A DNA stretch of 64,000 bases from Pithys albifrons albifrons. Its lineage: Eukaryota > Chordata > Aves > Passeriformes > Thamnophilidae. The notes under the pieces were generated by a model. That model was not told where the DNA came from. It did no database searches and saw nothing but the letters and a program-made list of their open reading frames with translations. How positions within the stretch are numbered: the stretch's first letter is position 1; each line of letters begins with the position of its first letter. A program made the position numbers and the translations under genes. The stretch spans positions 33,979,724 through 34,043,723 of the forward strand of contig NC_092463.1 of NCBI RefSeq assembly GCF_047495875.1. Direction: 5' to 3'. Shown piece by piece: positions 26,128 through 36,402 of the stretch.

Positions 26128-26442
26128 AGGGCAGTTAAATGCCTCCCTGACATCTGATCCCGTCAGATCTCGGAAGCTAAGTAGGGTCAGCCCCGGATTA
26201 GTACTTGGATGGGAGACCTCCTGGGAAATGCCGGGTGCTGTAGGTTCTAGTCCTGAGGACTTCACTGGCACCGTCCAAGCTCGCTCGGCCGTGGCAGATG
26301 AACCTCAGGACTTAAACGGTGGGGCCAGTTTTGCGCATGCTGAGCCTCACCTAAAATCCACTGTGCAGGCTGGAAGGGCACACCCACGTGGGGACAGCCC
26401 TGCCCAAATCTTCGTTCGTGAAGTTTGGCCATACATACATAC
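26128..26442 (+). mobile_element. 5S rRNA-headed SINE, copy 2
   Basis: A SINE of about 315 bp with the same body and CATACATAC tail as the copies at 3980 and 61432, but a different head. It has no tRNA-like part. From about 26130 to 26247 it follows vertebrate 5S rRNA almost to its end, including GATCTCGGAAGCTAAG, GATTAGTACTTGGATGGGAG and CCGGGTGCTGTAGG. The 5S internal promoter elements (box A, intermediate element, box C) are all represented. The body starts near CCTGAGGACTTCACTGGCAC and includes GACTTAAACGGTGGGGCCAG and GGCTGGAAGGGCACACCCAC. It is flanked by a direct repeat of up to 14 bases, so this is a genuine insertion and not a truncated tRNA-headed copy. It represents either the parent form or a sister subfamily. 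Confidence 0.9.
26130..26247 (+). promoter_or_regulatory. 5S rRNA-like head with internal Pol III promoter
   Basis: The match to 5S rRNA runs from the 5' third to the 3' terminal GGGTGCTGTAGG. It contains the box A region (AAGCTAAGTAGGGTCAG), the intermediate element (TTAGTACTTGG) and box C (GGGAGACCTCCTGGGAAATG). Bases 26205-26231 (27 bases, from TTGGATGGGAG to GAAATGC) are exactly what the other two SINE copies lack. It is a SINE promoter and not a functional 5S gene: the 5' end is divergent and the sequence continues into the SINE body. Confidence 0.85.
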
Positions 26443-26456
26443 ATACATTTCTGCGT
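26443..26456 (+). repeat. Target-site duplication, right copy (SINE 2)
   Basis: The second copy of ATACATTTCTGCGT, directly after the tail. Confidence 0.85.
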
Positions 26457-28002
26457 TAAACCTTCATTCTGATACAATCTTTGCCTGCTTGGTAAAATTT
26501 TTAAGACTCTTGTTTGAAAGTGTTGTTTTTATATGATTTTTGTTCTTTAAATATGAGTTTAAATTTAAAATATGCAATCATCAGATACCTCATTATGGAC
26601 AAGGTTGTGAGAAGCAGACATATTCGTTAACACCTATAAACAGTGCACATAAAGTTATCTATTGCTTGCCGTGATTGGAAATAATTCTTATCTCCAGTTC
26701 ATATAGGAATTCTGTAAGTCAAACTCTACTGCTTGCTTTTTCTCTCATTCCTACTGAGAATTTATGCCAGTTCTTACAAACATTCTGCTAGGAATAGCAT
26801 GCACTTTTAATAATAAAGACGTATTGCACATACTGAAATTAGAAAAAAAATTGTATTGCAAACAAAGTGATATGTATTGTTTCAAATTGGTGTATTAGAA
26901 ATAGGTACTTCCTAAACTGTATTTGCAATACATCTGGAATAAATAATTAATTTTCTTTGAGCAGTAACTATGTTTTTATTAGTTTGATTTGTAGACTATT
27001 TGTTTTTAACTTTTGCTCTCTGAATAATTTTATCAGATAGCCAGAGACAGTCTGATGTGACTATTAACTTTAGTAACTGTTACTCTTAATATTCTTTCCT
27101 CTTAATAACTTACCTACTAATCTTAATTTTTAAGGAATTAGTATCACTAGTCAAAATATTTTAGTTTTAACTGAAGTTTACTATTCTCTTTTCAAAGATG
27201 AAATTGAGGTAAACTTTGTTATAAGCATATGAATATATAGACTGAAGGGGAAAAATTAAAACATTTTCATTATGGAATACTGAAAACTGCAGTGCAGCTG
27301 AAACAATTGCACATATACATTCTTTGCCTTCTGTTTGTTGTAGAGACATTGATTTCACTGTAATTTAGAGATGTTGGTATGTGAGCCGATATCTGGCTCT
27401 GATAAATGGCCTTCCTGATGGTTTATTTATTGGGGTTTACATCAAAATTTTAAGAACAGTAAGACAGATACTGAATAATTTTTCAATTAAAGGAACATAA
27501 TAAGTTTATTAAATTTTGGATTGATTTAGTTTGTTCTCTGGTTGTGTTGCTACACCAAAATCTGGACCTTGGGTATTATACTCAATGCAATAAACTGTTG
27601 AAATACTGGAATTTTCTAACTGTCTAAGTCTGGAGTTGTGTTAATACATGGGGATCTGTAAAGTGCAATATTTCTAGTTATTAGCATTCTAAATAAAAAA
27701 ACGAACATATAAAACCTCAAAGACTCAAACTCCAAGAAAATCTAAGTATTTATAAATAACAAAGAAACAAAGGAGGATGAAGAGTGGCAGGTGTGAATAA
27801 TTAAGTGCTTAGGGGCTGCCTCACTGGCTTTGTGTGTGCTGGGATTGCTGTTGGGCTGTAACTAATGCAAACCACCCAGTCTCACTTGGGTGCAGCAGCT
27901 GTGGCCTGGCAGTGGCTCTCAAGCAGGCAGGACTGTGACTGTTCGTCTGGGGAGTGGATCTAATTGTATTCATTCCCTCACCCTCTTCAACATCTCTCTT
28001 AG

Positions 28003-28042
28003 GCAAGAAAGTGCCAGAAAAAGAAGCAATTGACAAAAATAG
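28003..28042 (+). CDS. Possible 40-nt internal exon
   Basis: The acceptor is strong (CCCTCTTCAACATCTCTCTTAG) and the donor is good (ATAG|GTAGGT). After two leading bases the frame reads KKVPEKEAIDKN and leaves two trailing bases (intron phase 1 to 2). A second frame from base 1 (ARKCQKKKQLTKI) is also open. If the first frame is right, its start phase fits the candidate at 1257-1285, but its end phase does not fit the candidate at 32637-32702 directly. Either an exon lies between them or one of the calls is false. Product unknown. Confidence 0.32.
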
Positions 28043-31000
28043 GTAGGTGGGGTACAAGGAAGGAATGGAATTCCTGGAAAAAGCTTTTTCTTCTCTTTCA
28101 ACACCAATAGGTGGGATTGACTTTGCCTGCAGTATTTATTTTAGCTTTTGGTTAGCATTGCTGCACACCAATAACTTACTTTCTACTATTCAAGTTTTAC
28201 CAGGTGACTATTAATGTAGTCAGAATCCTTCTTTCCTCTTGATTTATCCATAATTCTATTTTACATTTACACTTTAAATCAAGTTAACTTCTGCTTCTGA
28301 ACCAATCATATATTATTTTAGTTGTGCTTTAAGAAAAATGATGTGTTGTTACCATTATTTCAGACTGTGCTTGAATGCTCTAGAGCTGTTGAGGATTTGT
28401 AGCTGAGGACAATACCTACTGTCTGGGTGGGAGCAGACTGAGCAGTCACAAAGCAGGATGACTGTGGATGTGTACACTGATGGTAACCAGAGACTGGAAA
28501 CGTCTATCTCTGTTTTCCTGCCAAGTTCTAAGAAATGAAGATTGTAAAATTAGATGAGAAATACACTACGGATGTGCGACATATTCCTTTCTAGAGCATT
28601 GGTGAAGGTGTGTTTGTGGGAATCCTTAGTCCCTTTTTGAGTATTCGTAAATACCAGCCTATAATAATACCAGGTTTTGTGAGTCATCGCACAGAGTGAA
28701 GTCAAGCAGTTACCAGTGGTTTTGGAGGGGTAGTTAATGTAAATGAAGATTATAAGTGTTGTCATTCATAAACGGTATGAGTGAGAAAAACAGCGCTGAT
28801 GTTATTTTAAGTAATGAAGCTTTAGAAGGGAAAGATTCCTCTGCAAAAACAGCCTCTGATGTTGATTTACCCACTTTTTATTTCTTTTTCCTGCCTTTCT
28901 TCTATCTCCATCTTTTCTTACTGGTGTTTTTTTATGAAACTTGCTTACTGCTTCCCCCCCTCCCCCATCCCTACTAGTTTATAATATGTGTCAGTATTCA
29001 TTATTTTCCTGGAAATTGTATTCCATTACTTTTCGTGACACAGAGTGTAACCATAGTTCTGGCTGCAGATTTCACTTCTGTCAGGTTTTGAATGCACAGT
29101 GTTAGTGTTAAGGGCTTAATTTTTTAAGAGCCTGTAAATCCTGAAACATATCTTATTCTGAGATGTGTCCTTTTACAGCTGTGGTTCTACTGAAATTTAT
29201 TTGTCTTTTGTTATATGTTCAAGGGTTTCTTTGGTAATAATTAAACACAAGTGCTGATTCCTCCCTTCCACAAATATTTTAGATTTTTTGCAATAATGGT
29301 AGGTGTTTTGCATTCTTAAATTAAGAAAACTGAGTTTCTTTGTAATCTCCAGTTAGTTGCAAAGCATGCAATAAACATCTTGATTTCACAGTTTAATATA
29401 TCTTTCAGATTACTGTCAAAAATTTGTTTTTGTCAAATTTGTCAAAAATTTGATGTTGAGAGTAGTTGTTTGCAACATGTGGCTTTACAGGAGGAGAACA
29501 GGGTGTCTATTGGAATTTTGGCTGTGAAGTGTTATAGGCTGTATTGATTTACCCTTTCATTGATCATAGTGTAGATGTCTTGGCAGAATGTATACTCTTG
29601 GTGAATTGTTGGGTTATGTGATGACTTTGGACTTGGATTGAGTATCGTTGTAAGTTTCTCTTTTAGCAAAACAGTTTTATTGTAATTTTATTTTTATGGT
29701 GTTAACATTTAAATCAATACTTTATTAATTTTGAGTGATTGTGCTATTTCCAACTTCATTATATTCACTGGTAGAATTTAAAAAAAAACCCACATTTTTT
29801 CCATAATACAGGAGGATCCAGCCAATGATGTATTAAGCTGAATGTATACATAGTCAACTGTTTAGCTTATATAAAGATTATGTAGTATATCTAAAATTGT
29901 ATTGATAGTTGTCTATAAATTTGAGAGCTGAGACACTGTAAAGCAAGTGAACAGGGAAAAAAAAAAAGGTACTGAAGATACTGAAAGAGGTGACATGGAG
30001 GCCATGTAGCTCGGCTTTTTTTGTTCACGTTTTGCGTTTTTTCTGCACCAGAGGAAGAGAAGAAGATCATGCAGGGTTCTTTTTGAATCTCACTAGGAAA
30101 GAATGGCCAATGAACAGCAGGATAAAATAGCTGTATTAGCAATGAAGAATAAAAAGAGGAACATAGTGATTAAATCTTGTATCTCTTCAGAGATTGGCAA
30201 CCTCTTGGTTATGCAGCCTCGGATGAACCCTGTGTGGGTTTTCCTGTGGTGTGCTGTGCAGAGACTGTCTGTGGAGAGATTTCTCTTCCCTCTCACAGTG
30301 CCTTTTATTTTGTGTAATAAACAGGCATTTCTCCTGAGAGCCTGGCATGGTGTGTCTGTCATGTCATCCAGGAGTGCCACCTGGGGCATGCCAGCAGGTT
30401 CTCTTACAGCGCTGCTCGTGTTGACATATGGCCTTCTCGAGCCTTAACTAAGTACAAGGCCCAACAGTGTGCCTTGCCAGTTCAAGATCCCTAAATCCTC
30501 AAGCACAGTGTCTTCCACAGGGCTCCCAGTACAATGTCTTGGTACAGGCAAGGGGATGATCTGTTCTGAGGGGATATAAGTACAATGAAAAGGCGCAGTG
30601 AGGATTTTCCAAGTAAAAACCTTAGAGCAAGTAGACAGTTCTAATGTAATTTGAGTTTTAATTTTGCAGTGTGTTAGACATGTGCTGATAAGAGGATGAA
30701 AAAGCCTCCATTGGCCCTTTTGAGTAGATTTTTCTTGCTGCTACTGAGATACAGCTGAGAACAGATGCAATAACTTCTGGCCTGTCTGCCAGGTATACAT
30801 ATTTTTAAGTTCATACAGATTTGAACAAAACTTCTTTGCAACTTTGACAACTTAGTCCAAAACAGAGAGTACCAGGTCACTGACTACATGATGTGGCTCA
30901 GCCAATTTGTTTTATTTTAGTGTCTGATTCTTAGACCCGTCTGTAGGCATCTAGCTTCAGGAGGGTTGTGCTGCATTCATTACTTCTGCATTCATCCAAG

Positions 31001-31892
31001 CAAGCAGTAACTGTTTCCCATCTTATATTTTCTAAACTGTTTTTGAGAACTTGTCCTTCTGAAAGCTCTGGTGAATTTAAATGAATTTAAAATCCTAGTA
31101 AAACATGACTGCTTCTGCTCTTCAAACAGTATAGAGGTAGTATTTCAAACCATGCAAAGTCATTTACTAAAGGTATTTCTGAAGCATATGTATTATATCC
31201 AAGCAGCTACTATGGCATTTTTTTATCTGTTACCTCACATTTTAAGAAAACAGCTAATTCATTATGGTAGGGATCTGATTACAAAAAGGCAGTGGCAGGA
31301 TAAAACAGTGCAGAAAAGGTGATGATATAAAACCTGACAGCAGCAAAAAATTTTGGGCACCTATTTCTGGAACAGAGGTGCTATTGATTGAATTTTGCAT
31401 ACAGAACTCATTAAGTGTTCAAGGTTGGAAATATTAGAATTTCTTATTAGTGATTTCTGGTTTTTGTTATCCTCTGTTGGTGTTGTTTAGCTTATCACAC
31501 TGTTAAGAAAACTGCTCGGTCCTGGCAACCAGGAATGTGCCCTTTGTGGAATTGCTACCTTTCAGCTAAATAACAATATTGCATTAATAATGCCTGGGCA
31601 AGTTAAACATAAGCCCTTAAGAAAGTTTGCTTCAAAGTGTTTTAATAATGCAGTGAAGGCTGTGAGGGTCAGTCATTCTTTTCAGTCTATTCTCTATACC
31701 AGTTTTCAAATAAAAGGGTCTCTAACAACTTGAAGATGCCACACAGAGTGAGCTCACCATAACTAGCTTGTCACCTGAAGTTTAGCGATGATGTGGGGGT
31801 GGTCAGTAACTGTTCCTTTGACACAGTGGAGTGTCTACTGCAAGGATAAAATCTATTTGAGCACACAGGCTTTTCTTTGGTGCTTATCCAAG

Positions 31893-31947
31893 GCCATGAA
31901 GCAGAATCTCAGAGCAGCAAAGACCCATTCTCTGTTTTAACTGGAAG
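31893..31947 (+). CDS. Possible 55-nt exon (weak)
   Basis: The acceptor is CTTTTCTTTGGTGCTTATCCAAG and the donor GGAAG|GTATTT is mediocre. Only one frame is open. After two leading bases it reads HEAESQSSKDPFSVLTG, with two trailing bases. The hydrophilic, serine-rich peptide looks protein-like. However, its end phase does not match the stronger candidate at 32637, so at least one more exon would be needed. Confidence 0.2.
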
Positions 31948-32636
31948 GTATTTTTCTGTCTTTTGTAATGGAGCAGGGCCGGGGAGGGGGGGGTGCAAGG
32001 AACAAAATGGTCTTGAAAAATATTTTAAAGCCATGTAATGTCTGGGGAGAAAAAAGAAAATGTGGATCAAAAGAGGAAGAATCTAAAGCATTTTACTGAA
32101 TTGACTTTTGAAAGGTGAGTAGGTGTTACTGTAATCAAGATGCTATACAAAGATGTTTTTTTTTTCCAGCTTAGAATTTGTACTTACTCATCTTTTCTCC
32201 TCCTGTCTAAATGAGTGTTTTAATGATTTCATGCTTCCCAAGGTGTCTGGCTTCACAGCATGCTGCAATCACCTTGCCTTTGGCCCTAGAGGCCGAGGAG
32301 CCCCCATAAAATAAATGGGAAAAGCCAGAAGCTGTGTCCTCAGCTTAGCATTTTCTTTTAGCTCTGCTTGATGGAAAGATTTTGTTGGGTTTGGTCTCAG
32401 AATGGGGCCTCTTCAGCTGGCAGCCACTGCCTACTGCTTAGGGGCATTAGCTGAGATGCTGATCACAGTTGTCTTCCACACAAATGCCTGCCAATGCCTG
32501 CTGTAAGAGCTTTTTAACTACTTGTCCTGTGTAGTACTGGCTTTTTGGCTAGCCATAAGCATCAGGAAGTGTCAAGGCCATGGTAATTCTGATAACTATG
32601 CTGAAGAGGTAAATCTGTTGTTTTTTTTCCTTACAG

Positions 32637-32702
32637 TTCTGTACTTAAAGAAAAACGCTGATAGTCATGAAACCCTAAAAACTGAAAATACAGAGATGGA
32701 TA
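32637..32702 (+). CDS. Likely 66-nt internal exon of an unidentified + strand gene
   Basis: The acceptor has a long T/C run (GTTTTTTTTCCTTACAG) and the donor is a near-perfect ATA|GTAAGT. Only one frame is open. It has two leading bases, then 21 codons beginning LYLKKNADSH and ending LKTENTEMD, then one trailing base (phase 1 to 1, length divisible by three). The peptide is hydrophilic and acidic with no domain that I recognise. Its end phase matches the start phase of the candidate at 52008-52086, and the joining codon would be ATG. This would imply an intron of about 19.3 kb, reasonable for a large vertebrate gene. An alternative is a chance splice-site pair in T-rich DNA. Confidence 0.5.
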
Positions 32703-33727
32703 GTAAGTAGAGGGTTTTTCCCAGGTATGGATGTACCACTGAAATCACAAAGCTGAATTAAATGTATTGTTTGTTTCTACAACACAAAGAGAAATGTGTT
32801 GTTGCGTAAGAAAATTGCTGGATGGAAACAATATAACAGTTACTTTAGAACTATGAAACAGGTATCCAGTTAGTGTCACTCTTAATTCTGAATATTCATA
32901 CTGGGTATATTTAGATTTCTGTTTGTAGACACTCTTCAGTTGCTTTGCCCATACTTCAGTCTGGGTAGCTGATGTCAGTGTCAATGTGGTAGTTCAGTTC
33001 TAGAGCTGACCTTGGCAGACCTGGCAGCCCTACTCAGGCGTAGCACCACTTCAGGGGATCTGGGTGGCTTTTGGGGGAAGTTTGGTTTCTCTCCATCCAG
33101 TCCAAAGTATGAGTAAGCAGGTTTTATGTAGGTGGTCATATACATTGGTTAATCTTTTCTATTTGATTTTCAAATTATCAACAGGGAGTTAGTTGAATCC
33201 TTTCTGCTCTGCTTTAGAACTGAGGAGTGTATCAGTGCATAATCTTTTAGCTTACTTAGTGTGTCATTACGTGCAATTTTTTAAATAACTAAACTCTTTC
33301 AGAATCATAAGGGAAAACCCTTATTCTTCTTTGTGGAGTATGTAACATGCTGGAGATTGTCAGTGGCTTCAGAAAACATCTTTCAGGAAGTTAAGTAAGC
33401 TTCGTAACCTTCTGCCTCACGCAGAGCTTTTGATTTTTCTCTTTTCCAGATCATAGGTGAGTTTTATTATTTGCTGATCATGAATCATAGCTTAGGATTA
33501 GTGCTTTTGGATCTGTGTGCCAGGAGCAGTTTTCCATTTAGTCACATAAAAATACTTGTTTGAATGAATTTCTTACCTCTCTTTTGGTAGCAGCCATTTT
33601 CTTTTGCTTGTTTCTATTCTTGTTTTTAAAAAATAATGAAGACATATGAAGATTTGTATAACCTCTTCTCACCCAAAGTTAAAATGGAAACACAGGAGCT
33701 ACTGTCCTTAATATATGGAAATTTGTG
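32703..33727. other. Non-coding stretch, probably intron
   Basis: It starts with the GTAAGT donor of the preceding candidate exon. No gene or recognisable repeat is seen before the CR1 fragment. Confidence 0.5.
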
Positions 33728-33955
33728 ACTGAATGGCTGGCTGCAGATGGCAGAGATCAGTGGCCCACAGTCTAGCTGGAGGCTAGTGGTGTACTCCAGG
33801 GTGTCAGTGCTGGGTCCAGCCCTGTTTTACAGCTTTATTAATAATCTGGATCTTGGCAGCAGCTTTGCAGATGGCACAAAATTGGGATGAACGGCAGATA
33901 TGTAAGAGGGTCATGCTGTCATCCAGAAGGACCGTAAAAGGCTGGAGAAATAAAC
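33728..33955 (+). mobile_element. CR1 LINE internal fragment
   Basis: It matches the CR1 reverse-transcriptase region: ATCAGTGGCCCACAGTCTAG, CTGGAGGCTAGTGGTGTACT, GTCAGTGCTGGGTCCAGCCC and CTTTGCAGATGGCACAAAAT. The sequence leaves the CR1 match after about 33955, long before the normal CR1 3' end. Since new CR1 copies are 5'-truncated but keep their 3' end, the missing 3' part points to a later deletion or rearrangement. Confidence 0.88.
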
Positions 33956-35635
33956 CAGCCAACTTGTCGCTGAAGCCAAGACCTACTGGGTTTGTCTAAG
34001 AACTTTATTCATTCTAATACAAGTCATGTTTCCATTTGATAACTATGAACAAAGAAATTAAGATTACAGTAATAACTGAGACAAACCAACAACAACAATT
34101 GTTGCCTTGCCTCAGAAAAAGCAAATCTGAATTTGTGGGTTTTTAAATTAAATCTATTGAGGTATCCTGTACTCTAAAGCATGAATCCATCTCATATTTG
34201 GGAAGAAGAGGAAGTACTACCTTTTTCTCTTGGAAATGTAAAATGAGATTATTGAGATATGCGGTTTTTGGCAGATTTAACTGATATTCTTAGCTTTTAC
34301 AAATTTTAAAGAACTGTAATTATGGATTTGACAGTGGAATAAAAATTTGGTATTTTTCAAAAAGGTTGTATTCACTGTTTTGACTTCAGGAAATTCTTTA
34401 GAAATTTGTCACACAAATACTCGTATAGAAATGTTTTAAAGCAATTAACTATGTTTTGAACCCTAAGTTTTAGTTTCCCTGATATTTGGACATCATAGGA
34501 AAAGTATATGAACTTTTGCAAAGTAGTGAGATTTTCTAAATGGTTGCATATAAATTTTTCTATGTACGAAGAGAAGGAACAAAATAGCCATTGTGGCTCT
34601 GCAAGTCATTAAAATCCCTGGAAATGTAATTTGTGTCTTATCTGTTGTAGATTTGTAGTATCTTCAGTTTGTCAGAAAGTGTATGCAGTAAAATATGAAA
34701 AGCAAGTTCTCCAGTTATACCTTATTCCAGCCTTCCTGCTCTGACTCCCTACATTGTTCTTGATTTTTAGGTCTGTTCTTCCATAACCATCTGTTCTCTT
34801 CCTAAAATAGCACTGCTTGTGTCTCAATTTAGAGCTTTTCTTATTATCCATAATACATTTTAACTTCCCTTTGAATGATGCTCATTTTAATACTGAGATT
34901 TTAATCCGTTGCTGAATATGTATTCATTAAGTAGTTGAACACCAATACTGACATTCATAATTACACCACCATGTTTTGAGATGTCGAACATTAGAAATAA
35001 TTTCTAGTTTTCAGTGTTTTCTGTTTGCCTAATTGTTTTGCATTGTTCTAAGTATTACTTCATTAGGAATTAGTCAAATACAAAATTATAAATCCATTAG
35101 CAAGCTGAAAAGTGGTACCAGAAGGTCACACAGTAGGTGATTCAGATTTATCCTATATTTGCAGTGATTCCTGGCTATATTTGTGTTGCATGATTGACTG
35201 CTGCTGAGCTCATGATGGACTATGAGTGGATATGAGCCCTGTCTTTGTTGGGGCACTAAGTTGCTGTTCCTCTCTCCAACCACTGGTTTCCCATACTTTC
35301 TATCATACTACCTTTGATGTCTCTTATTTTCTGTAATGGCATACAAGCTTTGACAGCTCTAATTTTGTAAAATTCACTTGAAGTTGGTCGCCAGGTTAAA
35401 AAACAATATCTGGAAAGCAACATGAGGGAAGGAGAAAAGGGAGTTGGGCACAGAGAAATGGACAGCATTTAAGTAACTTTTAAAGACCGAAGCAGACATG
35501 TTTACTGAAGAACTTAAAAAACTTGGTATGTATATCTGGCAGTCAGGTTTTTTTTTTCTGTCACAGCAATACTGAAGGCTCTATGCACTTTAGCAAATTA
35601 AAAATGTCAACACTTTTAGAAGTTTAGTTGCTTAC

Positions 35636-35691
35636 CTGCTCCATATTCATGGAACAGTTCTTTGAGGAGCAAAAGGTCCTTTCTTAATGAA
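35636..35691 (-). CDS. Possible 56-nt exon on the - strand (weak)
   Basis: Read on the - strand, the interval ends with a strong donor (GCAG|GTAAGCAAC) and starts after CAACTTCACCAG, an acceptor with only a modest pyrimidine tract. One frame is open: one leading base, then SLRKDLLLLKELFHEYGA and one trailing base. The peptide looks protein-like, but the orientation is opposite to the stronger exon candidates. It could belong to another gene, be a pseudogene fragment, or be chance. Confidence 0.2.
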
Positions 35692-36377
35692 CTGGTGAAG
35701 TTGCAAATGTGGACTTTTTGTTGTTTAAGGTGATTATGTTGATCCTTTTCACTAAGACATCAGGATTTTTTTTTTCAGGTACTAGGAACATCTTCAATAT
35801 CTGTTATGATTTATTAATATACTTCTGTAAATGCATGGAAGGCAATAGTGGAATTCAAAAATACTGCATGGCAAACACACATACCTGTAAATTTTAAGAC
35901 CTTTTGATGACTACCGATTTCAAGGAGAGAAGTTTCAGAATCCACTAGTGAATTGTTCAATCTGTTCAGTCTTGCATCCACTCAACAGCCCATTTAAGGG
36001 GGAATAATATTAATAATATTGCAGATCTCAGAATACACTGGGCAAAAAAACCCAAACAACAAATGTTTGGCCAAGAAGTATTTTCTTCTTTCCCTTTTAA
36101 ATTAACCTTGATTCCATTTACATTTTTAAAATCTTCAAATGACTGGTTTAAAACATGATAGCTCAAATGTTTTTTAGAACAAAAGTAATTCTATAATGAT
36201 AGAAAACACACCAAACTTTTCAGTGGCATATGCCATTTGCATCTATTTTTGTTGGCCATTTGTGAACCATGAAGATCACTGAAGTAAATAATAATAATGA
36301 TAATCCTATCATTCCAGTCATTCTTCCCTTCATTGTTGATCAAGCAGGGAGGACTCAGAGCAAATAAGGAAAACCAG

Positions 36378-36402
36378 TATATATATATATATACATATAT
36401 AT
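36378..36402. repeat. TA dinucleotide microsatellite
   Basis: An alternating TA run with one interruption (ATATATAC then ATATATAT). Confidence 0.85.

Larger units (their letters stand above)
26457..32636. other. AT-rich stretch with scattered exon-like intervals
   Basis: No transposon or RNA gene is recognised in about 6 kb. Two weak exon-like intervals (28003-28042, 31893-31947) are listed separately. A C-rich run is at about 28956-28971 and a G-rich run at about 31980-31993. Confidence 0.5.

Noticed and set aside
26130..26247. A functional 5S rRNA gene
   Set aside because: The 5' part is divergent and the sequence runs on into the SINE body and CATAC tail, with target-site duplications outside.
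32165..32243. An exon after the TTTTTTTTTTCCAG acceptor (frame LEFVLTHLFSSCLNECF)
   Set aside because: The donor (GTGTCT) is weak and its end phase does not fit the next candidate. The acceptor lies in a simple T run.
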